NCBI GenBank assembly: GCA_951802425.1 | Contig: OX637801.1 | Location: 806,001 to 870,000 of the forward strand | Reading direction: 5' to 3' | DNA length: 64,000 nt | DNA from: Clavaria fumosa | Lineage: Eukaryota; Basidiomycota; Agaricomycetes; Agaricales; Clavariaceae | Shown: one piece after another, positions 42,657-52,864 of the stretch | Position numbering within the stretch: position 1 is the first letter of the stretch | Layout: the number at the start of each line of letters is the position of its first letter | The notes under the pieces: generated by a model | The model's database searches: none | Told to the model about the DNA's origin: nothing | Seen by the model: only the letters and a program-made list of their open reading frames with translations | Made by a program: the position numbers and the translations under genes

Positions 42657-45036
42657 TCAATCCACCTGCATCCGTTCTCGCTCCTTCGCGTCAGCCACGT
42701 CAGCGGGACGCACGTACTCCGCGCGTCCCTCGCCCCCCATGCCACACACGACGCTCTCGAGGCTCATCTTGCGCGCCCCCGAAGTGCGGGTAGTGGCAGC
42801 GTTTCTGTCTTCTAGGGCCGGGGCCGGGGCGGGGGCAGAGGAAGAGCCAGCACCCACACCCACCATGCTCTCCTCCCCCTCTCTGATACCGTCCCCATGC
42901 CCATGCTCAGGCCCAGCCCCGCCCCCGAGCCCAACGAGGCGCATCCGTTCGACCCACGCATCCGCACGGTCCAGACTCTCGCGCACGACCCCCGTCACAC
43001 CGCGCAGCACGTCTAGGCTCTCTGTCGCGAGCGTCAGCACGCACCGCGCCGCGTGCATCGCACTCCCCACTCGCACCGGCGCAAGGGACGCCGCCGTCGC
43101 AGGTGGATCGGGGGGCGCGCTGGTGCTAGTGCTAGTGCTGGGAGGGGGGAGACCGCCTGTGCTTGGACCGGCCGACGTCGGCGGAGGGGAGGACGATGAC
43201 GGAGACGACGTCACCGCCGTCGCCGCTAAGAACGAAGGAGAGGGCGGGGGCGACGCCAGTCCCAGGCCCGAGCCGGCCCCTCGCTCCTGCCTCCCTGCCC
43301 TCCTGCGCGTTGCACCTCCCGGTTCCCCAAGGCCGGCCGCCCGCGACCAGCGCTGTGGCAGCGCCAGCACCACATCGCGCACACGCGCGCGTGCGGGCGC
43401 GGGGAGCGCCGCCCCGCCTGCGCAGCGGCTCAGGACGCCGACGGCGGTACGCACAGTGCGCACGACGTCGGCGCGTGCGGTGGTGAGTGTGTGTAGGTGC
43501 GCAGGAGTGAGCGGGGCGCTGAGCGGGGTGGGGGCATGGGTCGGTGGGGGGTTTGGAGTGGTGTTGGGGGATGCGTAGGTTTGTAAGGTTTGGATGAAGT
43601 CGCGCAGGATAAGGATCTGAGCGTCGATACGCGACGTGGCGTACTGCAGAGAGACACGATAAGACAACAAACAGGAAAAGAGGGAATCGTCCGCCAGGAC
43701 GCACCTGGAGGCAATGCAGACAGTAGCGCAGCCGACGCATGTTATCGTCACTCAGGGCGGCGCTCAGGCCGCCTGCCTCGAGGAGGACGGCGTGCCACCG
43801 GCTGCGCCCGGTGGCGGTCGTCGCGGTGGTGGTGGTCGTCGTCGTCGTCGTAGCCGCGGAGGAAGGATCCGAATCCGCACTGGGATCCCTGCTGGGGTCC
43901 GTGCTGGACCCGGGACGGGGACCCGGGCTGGGGCTGCGCCGCCGTCTGCGGCGAGTCGGGCGGTGCATGTCTGGGGATGGGGGCGACGGTGAGGAGGTAG
44001 GGATGATGGAGGGGTCACGCTCGTATGGCGCAGGCGTGCTATCGCCTGTGCCTGTGCACAAGTGAACGTCAGGGGACACGGTGAGGTAGCTATATGCAGG
44101 AAAATAAGAAGAGAGGACAGTACCTTCGAGCCAAGAGGGGACACGGCTGCGCCGCTTGTGTGGTGATGGAGAGGTAACAGACCGGCTCGGAGAGGTTGAT
44201 GGGGAGACGACGGTTGTACTGGCGGCGCTGGTAGTCAAGGGTACGTCTCTGTCTTTGGCGTCGTCGTCGGAGAAGCGGGCGGGGTGGTGGACTTCGGACA
44301 CGTCACGCGCGGCGGACGGAGCAGCGGGCTCACTAGCGGAGCGCTCAGTGCGGGTCGAAGCGCCCACGGGGGAGGAGAACTGTTTGAGCCCAGGATTAGA
44401 ATGGAGAGAAGAGACAAGAAATGAAGTACGGACGCGATCAAGCTGACGAGTAGCAAACTCGTCGAGTTGGGCACTCATAGCGGCAGGGAGACGGTCGATG
44501 ACAGGCCTAGAGATTGATTTTACGGAGGACTCGACCATCTCTGCGCCATACTGTGTTCACGGGGAGCAACTATTTAGTGTTGGGATAGTCTGAGGGGGAA
44601 TGGCAAGACTAAGACCTTGACGACTGGTGAGCTGGCTTTACCGTGCTCATAAACGGACATGACTGAGCCGACGAAGGGGATCTGGGCGACACGGTCGAGG
44701 AACTCGGCGCTTGTTGGCGTGGTGGTTGTTGGATGTGGAAAAGAGAGAGAGTCTTCTAGACGGTCTGAGACGGGAGAACTGAGAGCGGGAGTTATAGCAT
44801 AAGATGAAGTGGGTGTTATGAGAGAAGGAGTGGTCGGGTAGGCTAAGTTAAAGATGAGTTAGAGGATAAGTAGAGTGTATATATGACGTACGAGAAGAGA
44901 GGGTAGTTGTAGTAGTTGTAGTAGTTGTAGTAGTAGTTGAAGTAGTTGAAGTAGCGCGTGAACGCATTGAATCAAGAGCACGAACAGCGATGAGTACACT
45001 AGCAGAGTCATCTTCATCTTCACCATCGAATGGCAT
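42657..45036 (-). CDS. OPI1: OPI1-family transcriptional regulator
   Basis: Minus-strand exons 45,036-44,892, 44,842-44,616, 44,550-44,124, 44,051-43,705 and 43,643-42,657; GT-AG introns of 49, 65, 72 and 61 bp; 710 residues. Opi1 hallmarks: SVLIAVRALDSMR near residues 10-25; FLDRVAQIPFVGSVMSVYEHGKASSPVVK joined to YGAEMVESSVKSISRPVIDRLP near 95-145; WLEG; WHAVLLEAGGLSAALSDDNMRRLRYCLHCLQ joined to YATSRIDAQILILRDFI near 350-400. In yeast Opi1 represses phospholipid genes and is tethered to ER and nuclear membrane through VAP and phosphatidic acid. The rest is low-complexity Ser/Pro/Ala/Thr. A poly-Thr run is encoded by an ACT repeat at about 44,905-44,955. Divergent from the GATA factor gene. 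Confidence 0.88.
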
Positions 45037-45250
45037 AGTTGATGTAGTGTTGTATTGTGAGTGTGCGAGTGTGATGATGTGATGATGCGATTGCGATGAT
45101 GATGATAAGCATGTGATTTGATTATTTGATTATGTCATGTGTTATCATATCTTTTTTTTTTACTTCTTTTCTCTTTATCCGTGTTATCATTTCAATTTCC
45201 CTTCCCTTCCTTGTTACTTCTCTACTCTATACTGTCTGTGCACTTATCCG
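45037..45250. promoter_or_regulatory. Bidirectional promoter between OPI1-like and GATA factor genes, with five GATA cores
   Basis: The two start codons lie 214 bp apart in divergent orientation. GATAA or its complement TTATC occurs at 45,104, 45,142, 45,175, 45,184 and 45,244. By length alone about 0.4 would be expected at even base use. A T-run lies at 45,152-45,161. Confidence 0.6.
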
Positions 45251-48200
45251 ATGCACAACAACCCATTACACAACAACAACAACGATCTTGTGGTTTGTAT
45301 CAATTGTCACACTCATATCACTCCTCTTTGGCGTAGAGACTCGCAAGGTAATCCAATCTGCAACGCTTGTGGTATGTCGTCTATCATGGAACATAATATC
45401 TCCGTGGACTTCCCTCTCTCTCTACACGTGTATCCCATCTGCCAATTGTCGCTCCGTCATCGCGTGTCTCTTACCGCTGACGGGCTGCATGCATGGTTGC
45501 CTGGTTGGCTGGCTGCCAGTTCTTCTTCCCGCTGCGTCTGCGCCGGACTGACCCCTTGGGCATGGCCCAACACGCGCATCCATCCGCATAGCCTCCGTCT
45601 ATGCAGATCTACAGCCTTCTTACCCCCCCCCCCCCCCCTCCCCCCCTCTCCCCCACATACACATCACCCCCCTTCTTTCTCCCTTTTGTATTTCCCCTCC
45701 CTTGCATATCCCGGATAGCCACAACTCACACCCCACAGGTCTCTATCTCAAACTACATCGCATGTCGCGCCCCACTCCACTCCTTGCGCGCTCACCCAGC
45801 CCTCCTGTCTCCTCAAATCATAACCTCAACCACAACCACAATCACAGCCAGAACGGCAAGAATAACATCACGGGCCAGCGCTCCACCGATATACACAACT
45901 CCGCTTCTGCCATGTCCTCTTCATCTCCATCGACCAAAGGCACAACGACTGTCATCGCTATCCCTTCTCCGACCACTCCCAAACCAGAATCCACTTCACT
46001 CTCTCCAGAACTTCAACATCGCAAGAATAGCGCCACCACTCCAACCAGCGGCGTCTATGCCCGGCTCGTTCAACCCACCAGTATCACCCCCTCCGTCACA
46101 GTCGCCATCGACCATGACTCCGCCAACGCCCCTGCCACTGCGGCCCTCGATACACCCGCTCTCGAAGACGCTCATAAGGTCGCCGCAGGCGGGACGTGCC
46201 CTGGCGACGGCCGCTGCGACGGCACGGGCGGCGCATCAACGTGCTCCGGCTGTCCGACCTACAATAACTCCCTCGCAGCCACTGTGCCGCCGTCGTCCTC
46301 GCGGGGAGGAGACGTGACCGACGAGGACGCAGTGCGTCTATTTCGCACCCCCTGATTTAATTAACTTTTTCATTTATTCACTTCTTGTTGACATGTCGAC
46401 AGCGCCCAGACTCGCTCCTCCATCTCGGGAACAAAGACGGCTCCGACTCAGGCATCGGCAGCAGTAACCATGTCGGCTCCTCCACCCCAGGGGGAAGCGC
46501 ACGACAACGCCCGCTGACTTCGGCGCAGATGCGCGTATCTCTCCTCGCCGCAAGCGTTCGGAGCCAGACACAAGGCCAGGGACAGGGACAGTCCTCGCCG
46601 ACGACGAAGGGGGTGCGCAGGCACATAGACGAGGGGCCTAGACCCGCAGGTGTCCATCCTGGGTCTATCGGGGCACCGGCGGGGACGGCAGCAGCACCTC
46701 ATTCTTCACCTAGCACCGGGGCGGGAGCAGCCAGCCCTGGCAGCGGCGGCGGCGGCGGCCCGCGTGTTCGCGTACGTGCGAGTGTCGGCGCACTGAGCTG
46801 CGCGAACTGCGGGACGAGCACGACCCCACTGTGGCGCCGCGACGATGTGGGAAACAATATTTGCAACGCTTGTGGTGAGTGGTTTTTTTTTTCTTCTCTC
46901 ATTTGGCCTTCTCTTTTTCTCTCTCGATTGCTTTCTTTTCTCTTTCTTTCTTTTTATTATTATTGTCCTGCGCCTCTCGTCCTCCCTCACCGCGGGGGAC
47001 CTAGCCTCGTGTGGTCCTTCATCTCCTACAGCAACTGCAGCGGTGGAGCAGCATTCATCTCCGGCGGACGCCGGATAACCTTCTTTCCGCCTTGTGGCGA
47101 CTTTTTTCGTTGCCATCTCAGGGATTGGGGAGCCATGCGGGGGTGCTGTACAATCGGCAGCTGTCCTCTGTTTTCCGATGGACCGCTGATAAGATGATCA
47201 CACTTTTGGCTGGTATCACATCTTGCATCTTGTGTCTTGCATCAGTTATCGGTGATTCTTCGCTGTTTCCGATTTTGTTTTCGGCCTTGCTTATCTCCAT
47301 TCTTTTTTATTCTTCCTTCCTTTTTTTTTGATCCCCTTTCTTGTCTTCCTGTGGGCCGGCTGCAGTTTCGCACCCGTAGCGCCTGGCTCTTCTGTGGTGC
47401 ACCGTTTTGGCCTCCGGGGACGGATGTCGTGTATTTCGGTTCCCTTGCCACGATTTCTATCATTTGCCCCGTGCCTCGTGCAAGCCACCCACTCGGTTCC
47501 GGAACGTGTCGCCCAGTATGGCAGGTCGTCCCGCCCCGATTAGGGCATGGGCGGCGGATGCTGTGCGGGGTCTGATGGGATGTGATCTTATCATTTTATC
47601 AGTTTTATCATTTTCAGGGCAGTATCATTGTTCGTTCGTTTCTTTCTTGCTTTTTTTAGACTGTGTTGGCTTTCTCTTATCACACACGTTCGGCGGTCTC
47701 ACCTGCCAACATGTGCGCGGTTTTGTCATCATGGGGATTCTGTGTCCCCATCCATCTTCTCTATTTTCTTTCTTTCTGTCTTCCTTTTCTTTTTCTCTCC
47801 GCCACTGTTCCGATCTTCACGAGTGATCGTTCCACTGACAAGATCTTCCTTTTTGTTTGCTTTCCTTTTTCGCCCCTTGCCCCGTTCACGTAACCGAACT
47901 ACCTGTGCCCCGCATGTCGATCATGATCGTCGACTAACCAAAACCGATCACGCCAAAAAAAAATCAACAAACCGGCCACCATCCAATCCATCATATCATC
48001 CATTCCCGACGCTACGATGGGTATGGACTATCGGAATCAAAATTTTCGCAACAGGGCTGTACTTCAAGCTGCATGGTACGCACCGCCCCGGGACGATGAA
48101 GAAGACCGTCATCAAGCGGCGGAAGCGGGTGCCTGCCGCCGGTGCCGGTACTGCGGGTGCTGGCGGTGCTAGTGCCGGCGGAGGCCCATCTCGGATGTCG

Positions 48201-48734
48201 GACCAGGCGGCGGCGGAGGCGTTGGTCGCTGTTGGGCGGACGGCGGGTGGCCCTGGTCTTGGCATTGGTGGACCTGGTGCTGGTGGGATGGGCGGAGGTC
48301 CCGGTTCCGCTGGTCTTGCTGGTGCTGGTGCTGCTGGGGAAGAGAGCGACCCGGAAGGGGCGGCGAGGGAGCCGAGGCGGAAGGTGGCGAGGAAGGCATA
48401 TCGTGGGGACCATGTGCATTCGGCGCGTCGGCGCCCGGGCTCGAGACGGGAAGAAGAAGAAGAGGAGGAGGAGGAAGAGGAGGGCGAGGAGGGCGGGGAG
48501 AGGAGGGGTGGTGTGGGGGAAGGGAACGCGATGGTGTCGATGATGGAGGACGTGCGTGGTGGTGTCGGTGCTGGTGCTGGCCCGGGGCCGGGGTCTGGGC
48601 CTGGGGGACGTGGGGAGGCGGAGAGGAGACGGAGGAAGCGCGTCGCGAGGGATCGCCATGTGGCTCAGCAGGCTCAGCAGGGATTGCCGCCGCCTTCGGC
48701 GCTCCCGCTGGCGTTGACGCCCCAACAGCATCAG

Positions 48735-48788
<54 letters not shown>

Positions 48789-49874
48789 CAGCAACAGGGC
48801 GCGGGGCTATGGGATGTGTCCCCCCGCCTGGACCACCACCGCCAAGAGGGCTCGTATCACCACCACCCACATCATCACCCCCACCAACAGCAGCCGCAGC
48901 AGCCACAGCACCACCATACGCATCCAACACATACCTTGCGCGTGTATTCGGGCTCGCCGCTCCCGCCCCCGCTCCCACCGTCGTCTCAGGGGCCGTCGAC
49001 GTCCCCGCATCATCATCATCATCATCATCACCTTCCGCACCACGGACCATCGTCGTCACCATCGTCGACAGCGACAACTCTGACTGGCACTCCCGCGCAG
49101 CTGCAGCAACAACAACAACAGCAGCAGCAGCAGCAGCATGACGGGTTCAGTCTGCCGCCGCTGAACGCCGCGCTGGGCGTTGGCCATTTCGGAGGAGGCC
49201 CGCTGCCGCCGGGGGGCGGCCCGCCGTCGAGTTACTTGCGCTCTGGGTCGAACGCGCCGAGCCGGACGCACTCGCCGCTGGGCCCGCAAGCGTCGGGTAA
49301 TGCGGGTAACCAGGCAGTGGGTGGGGGTACGCCCCAGCCGGCTGCCGGGTCGGGGTACGTGCTGCCCCCACCGCTTGTGAATTATGGGAGCGGTATTGGT
49401 GGTGGCACTGGTCCTGGATACTCGGGTGCCCTTTCTGCTCCCTCGTCTGCGGCGTATGACTTTGGTACGATGTTGGGGGCAAGTGGCGGTGGTGGTCCGC
49501 CGCCGCCGCCCCTGCCGTCCCTGCCGTCACTGTCGACGACGTCGCTGTCGATGCTGTCGTCTCTCGTGTCGGATTTGGAGCGACATTTCCAGGAGCTGCA
49601 CGAAGAGCGGCGTCGGCAGAAGGACATGCTCGAGCGGACGGAGGGCCTCATGGGCGTGCTGAAACGGAGTCTGGACGAGATGCGCGTCGTGGGCGCTTCC
49701 TCTTCTGCTGCTGCTGGCGTTGGAGGAGGCTCTGTTGGCGCAGGTGGTGTCGGCGGCAATGGCGTGGGGGCGGGTGGTGGCTCATCGCCGTCCCACGAGG
49801 GTGGAGGAGGAGGGAGTGTCGCGGCCATCCCGCTGTCTCGTGCCAGTCCGGGCGAGAAGGAGAGGAGGGAATGA
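45251..49874 (+). CDS. SREA: Two-finger GATA factor, iron/siderophore repressor of the SreA/Fep1/Urbs1 type
   Basis: Exons 45,251-45,371, 45,739-46,331, 46,403-46,874 and 48,055-49,874; about 1,001 residues. Finger 1 (residues 16-40) is [15 protein letters not shown]...CNAC and finger 2 (about 371-396) is [15 protein letters not shown]...CNAC. Both are split after CNACG by an intron and continue GLYLKLH or GLYFKLHG. Between them lies [12 protein letters not shown]...CSGCPTYNN, the cysteine-rich signature of iron-responsive GATA repressors. These proteins repress siderophore and iron-uptake genes when iron is plentiful. After finger 2 come basic KRRKR, a Glu run, a Gln run (about 618-650), His runs and a coiled coil near 897-940 ([28 protein letters not shown]). 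Introns 1 (367 bp) and 3 (1,180 bp) are unusually long. The start is the first in-frame ATG with a sensible sequence; an upstream exon is not excluded. Confidence 0.88.
45626..45650 (+). repeat. Poly-C tract in intron 1 of the GATA factor gene
   Basis: A run of about 15 C residues, then more C-rich sequence. A likely assembly and replication slippage site. Confidence 0.8.
48720..48800 (+). repeat. CAG/CAA repeat (polyglutamine) in the GATA factor gene
   Basis: About 25 consecutive glutamine codons, mixed CAG and CAA. A second, shorter run lies at about 49,102-49,138. Length probably varies between strains. Confidence 0.9.
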
Positions 49875-50473
49875 AGAGTTGTTTCCTTCAGCTCTCTCTC
49901 TGCATCCGCCGCCCCAAAGTTTTTTTCGCATTCGGTAAGCAAGATGCAAGATCAAGATCAAAGAAAAGAACAAAACACGACGCCTCAGGCTGTGCGAGAC
50001 GAACGACACACGATGACGTCACTTTCCCTATCGCTACCGTTTTCCCCGCTCCTTTCTTATTACAGGCGTCCCTACGGCGCCCAGCATCGATCTTTATGCA
50101 AGTCTGATCTGAATTCACGGATGAAATGCCCTCTGCTGACTGTTTCTCTCTCGGTCGTTGGTCTGAAGTTCTTGTTGCTCTCAATTTTTTTTTTTTTTTG
50201 CCCCGTCGTTTGGCTGAAGTGCGCAGCTCTTGGGTGGCTTATTTACAGGCGGTGTAGAACACGCCAGATAAGAGATAATTATTATCGTGGACTGCTATCA
50301 TATGGAGTTATCTTGATTTCTGTTTCTGCTGCTTAGACTCGAATGGAATTACTGGCTTTCCTGTTTATTTGCGACAGGAGCAAGAGTAAGCAAGAGTAGA
50401 GATGAAGCTAAGTTATGAGAGATATCCATCCGCGTCAGCCGAGAATGACCAGTCTGAAAGCCAACAAGACGGT
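49875..50473. other. Convergent 3' region
   Basis: Between the stop codons of the GATA factor and the C2H2 gene. A T-run lies at about 50,188. No gene seen. Confidence 0.5.
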
Positions 50474-51742
50474 TTATCGATGAATGTGAAGATGCTGGTT
50501 GAGGTTGTCGCGCCTACTGAACGTCTTTTCGCAGCCTTCGTACGGACACAAATGGGCTGGTCGCCAGAGTAGAGCGGAGTCAATGGACTGAGACGTGGGA
50601 AGCTGAGAAGCAAAAGACTGACGTTTTTCGTAGGTGTGTATGCTCCGGACATGTCTTTTCAGGTGCTCGCCTCGGACGAACCGCTTCCCGCAGTCCGGCA
50701 CGGTGCACACGTATGCACGCCGCCGCCCAAAGCGCGCTGAGCCACTGCTGTGACTATGGGCTTGGCTGCCGTCGTGGCTGCCGATGCTCGAGTTGTCCGC
50801 TACGACGGGTACCTTGCGCCCGCGTGACTTCTTCGTGAGGTTCGGCACGGGCACCGGGGCGGGGAGCGGGCCCACGGGCGAGAAGTCGTGCATAGTGGCC
50901 GGCGGGCGGCCGCTAGACTCGCGCGCGGCTGCAGACAATCGGCTCCCTCTTCCACCTCGCCCTTGGCCGCGCCCGCGCCCGCGCCCGCCGCTGCGGCCAC
51001 GGGCAGGGAAAGAGGAGGAAGAAGCGCCCCGGAGGGAAGTGGGTGACCAGTACGTCGAGGCGCGGGAGGGCACGTAGTCGGAGCTGTCATCGGGATGCAA
51101 GTCTGCGTCGCTGTTTTCTTCTGCGTCTGATGCTCTGGGTGACGGTATATGAACCGCTTCCTTGGACCCCTTGATGCCCTTTGCCTTACGCTGCATCGGC
51201 TCGAGAAGTGGGGGCGACGGGGGTGGCGGGGGCGCGGACGAGAGCTCGTCCATGCGAACGTAGCGCGAGGGTGAATGGGGCTCGATGGGGCTGATGTACC
51301 CGCTGGATAGCTCCGAGCCAGACGATAGCACAGAGCAGGGCAAGACGGACAAAGAGTCAAACGGCAGCATGGGGTTGTTAAATGGCATATTTTCCGGCAG
51401 AAACGATGACACCTGAGCGAAGAACTCGGAGGGCCGAGGAAGAGTCGTGTCCCAGAGCGAACTCTGGCTGAGAGACCCGTGCTGATCGGAACAATTCGTC
51501 GACTCCGGAGTGAACGCCATGGGTGATCCATCCGTAGATGAAAGCGAATATTTGAGCTCGGACTGCGAGGAAAAGTAATCGTCGCTCGTCGAATGGACTA
51601 GTTTCTCTAATTCTTCTCCCGTCCAGGACGACTGCAGCGACCGAGGGAGCGATTGATCGGACAGCTGAAGCCCATCCAACGCGGGGGCGACGAGAATAGT
51701 AGGTATCGTGGTTCCAGCCGCACGAGAGATGGAAGACATCAT
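50474..51742 (-). CDS. C2H2 zinc finger transcription factor
   Basis: Minus-strand exons 51,742-50,623 and 50,556-50,474, about 400 residues. Two C2H2 fingers close the protein: CTVPDCGKRFVRGEHLKRHVRSIH and CPYEGCEKTFSRRDNLNQHLHIH, joined by the linker TYEKPHL. That linker is only restored by removing a 66-bp GT-AG intron (50,622-50,557). The intron is a multiple of three and stays open, so retained transcripts would give 22 extra residues between the fingers. The paired-finger end resembles Msn2/Msn4-type stress regulators, but the N-terminus (Ser/Pro-rich, acidic, then GRGRGQGRGGRG) is not conserved enough to assign a target. Nuclear. Confidence 0.85.
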   Translation of the reverse strand: MMSSISRAAGTTIPTILVAPALDGLQLSDQSLPRSLQSSWTGEELEKLVHSTSDDYFSSQSELKYSLSSTDGSPMAFTPESTNCSDQHGSLSQSSLWDTTLPRPSEFFAQVSSFLPENMPFNNPMLPFDSLSVLPCSVLSSGSELSSGYISPIEPHSPSRYVRMDELSSAPPPPPSPPLLEPMQRKAKGIKGSKEAVHIPSPRASDAEENSDADLHPDDSSDYVPSRASTYWSPTSLRGASSSSFPARGRSGGRGRGRGQGRGGRGSRLSAAARESSGRPPATMHDFSPVGPLPAPVPVPNLTKKSRGRKVPVVADNSSIGSHDGSQAHSHSSGSARFGRRRAYVCTVPDCGKRFVRGEHLKRHVRSIHTYEKRQSFASQLPTSQSIDSALLWRPAHLCPYEGCEKTFSRRDNLNQHLHIHR

Positions 51743-52864
51743 GTCAAGGTCAGTGGGTAGTAGGTAGGTGAGGTTAATCGGAGAGATGGGAAGAGAAGAT
51801 AATGAAACAGGCTAAGCCTGGACTGTGATTGCAGCGTATTTGGCTACCGCTACCGACCAATTATTAATAAATACATTGCATTGCATTTCATTTGTGACTG
51901 GTGACTCACCTAGATTCAATTGCGCTGGGATTCAATAGGAGACGGCTCGACGGCTGAATAAATTGTTGAGGCACTAAGATCCGCACCTGCATCCTCGGAG
52001 CGGATATATTCCGTGGAAATCTGGCAGAAGGTCCCCCCTATTGAGGAGAACTGGCTTGCAAATCACGGGCAGGCGCGGAGTTGGAGCCGTTTGCGATAAT
52101 AGCACGGCGTCATCATCATACATATCCCATATTCATCTTGTCGAGGCGCTACTGACCTTGCTCGAGAGAACGATCACGTCGTGCCTCGCGCGGTAGAACC
52201 ACGGAAGCCCGCCAAACTTCGCAGTTCGTTCTGAGAGATGTTGGTTCGTTCTGAGAGATTGTGCCGTAGTCTTTACGGTGAAGAGAAGTCCTGCGGGCAA
52301 CGATTTCTCCCAGATGCTTTACGCCTCCGTCGCGGCTGATCTGACGATAGAAAATCACGCAATGCCGTTCAGATATTCGCGAAACTGATTTTACTTAGCA
52401 GTACTTCGCGCTGATGAGAAGCCACTGTGCCGGCCCGTGCGATTTACACTGGAAGCACCTACGGCCCAGAAAGAGGAGGTACATGGTTTTACAGGGAAGG
52501 GAAATATCTACGTGGACATATGTTCAGCCACAGCACAACAAAGCGGGACACATACGGACCATTCCTGATCATCAATGAGGAAATCAGCACGGGTTCAGGT
52601 CGCTCAGGCCTTCAGGGCCTCTGACAGGTACCATTTGCAGGTCAGCGGAGAGAGCGAGAGTGATGCAAGTGACTTGTTGACGCAGTACAACGATTCTGAG
52701 CACCGCAACGTCGCGTAGAGTTTCTTCATTGCACTTGGCTCACGGATGCTGAGTGTCATTGACAGCAACGGTGAAATATCCCTTTTGTGTACTTGCTCTC
52801 GCCAATCTAGTCAATATTCGACGCGCACAGTCAATCTACATACTTGACCGTCAACGGCGTTGCA
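51743..52864. other. Divergent intergenic region (1.1 kb)
   Basis: Between the C2H2 factor and the VPS9 gene. GGTTCGTTCTGAGAGAT-like words repeat near 52,225-52,262. I see no gene. It holds the promoters of both neighbours. Confidence 0.45.

Noticed and set aside
43132..43700. Further minus-strand open frame past the fourth exon of the OPI1-like gene
   Set aside because: It uses the intron as coding and continues in a frame with no family motif. The spliced path restores CLHCLQ joined to YATSRIDAQ.
47628..48054. Upstream extension of the last GATA-factor exon as an independent gene start
   Set aside because: The peptide is hydrophobic Phe/Ser-rich from T/C-rich intron DNA. The splice to GLYFKLHG is the family standard. 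Kept only as a finding.
52149..52624. Short frames in the C2H2-VPS9 intergenic region
   Set aside because: Each is under 70 codons, with no splice partner or family motif.
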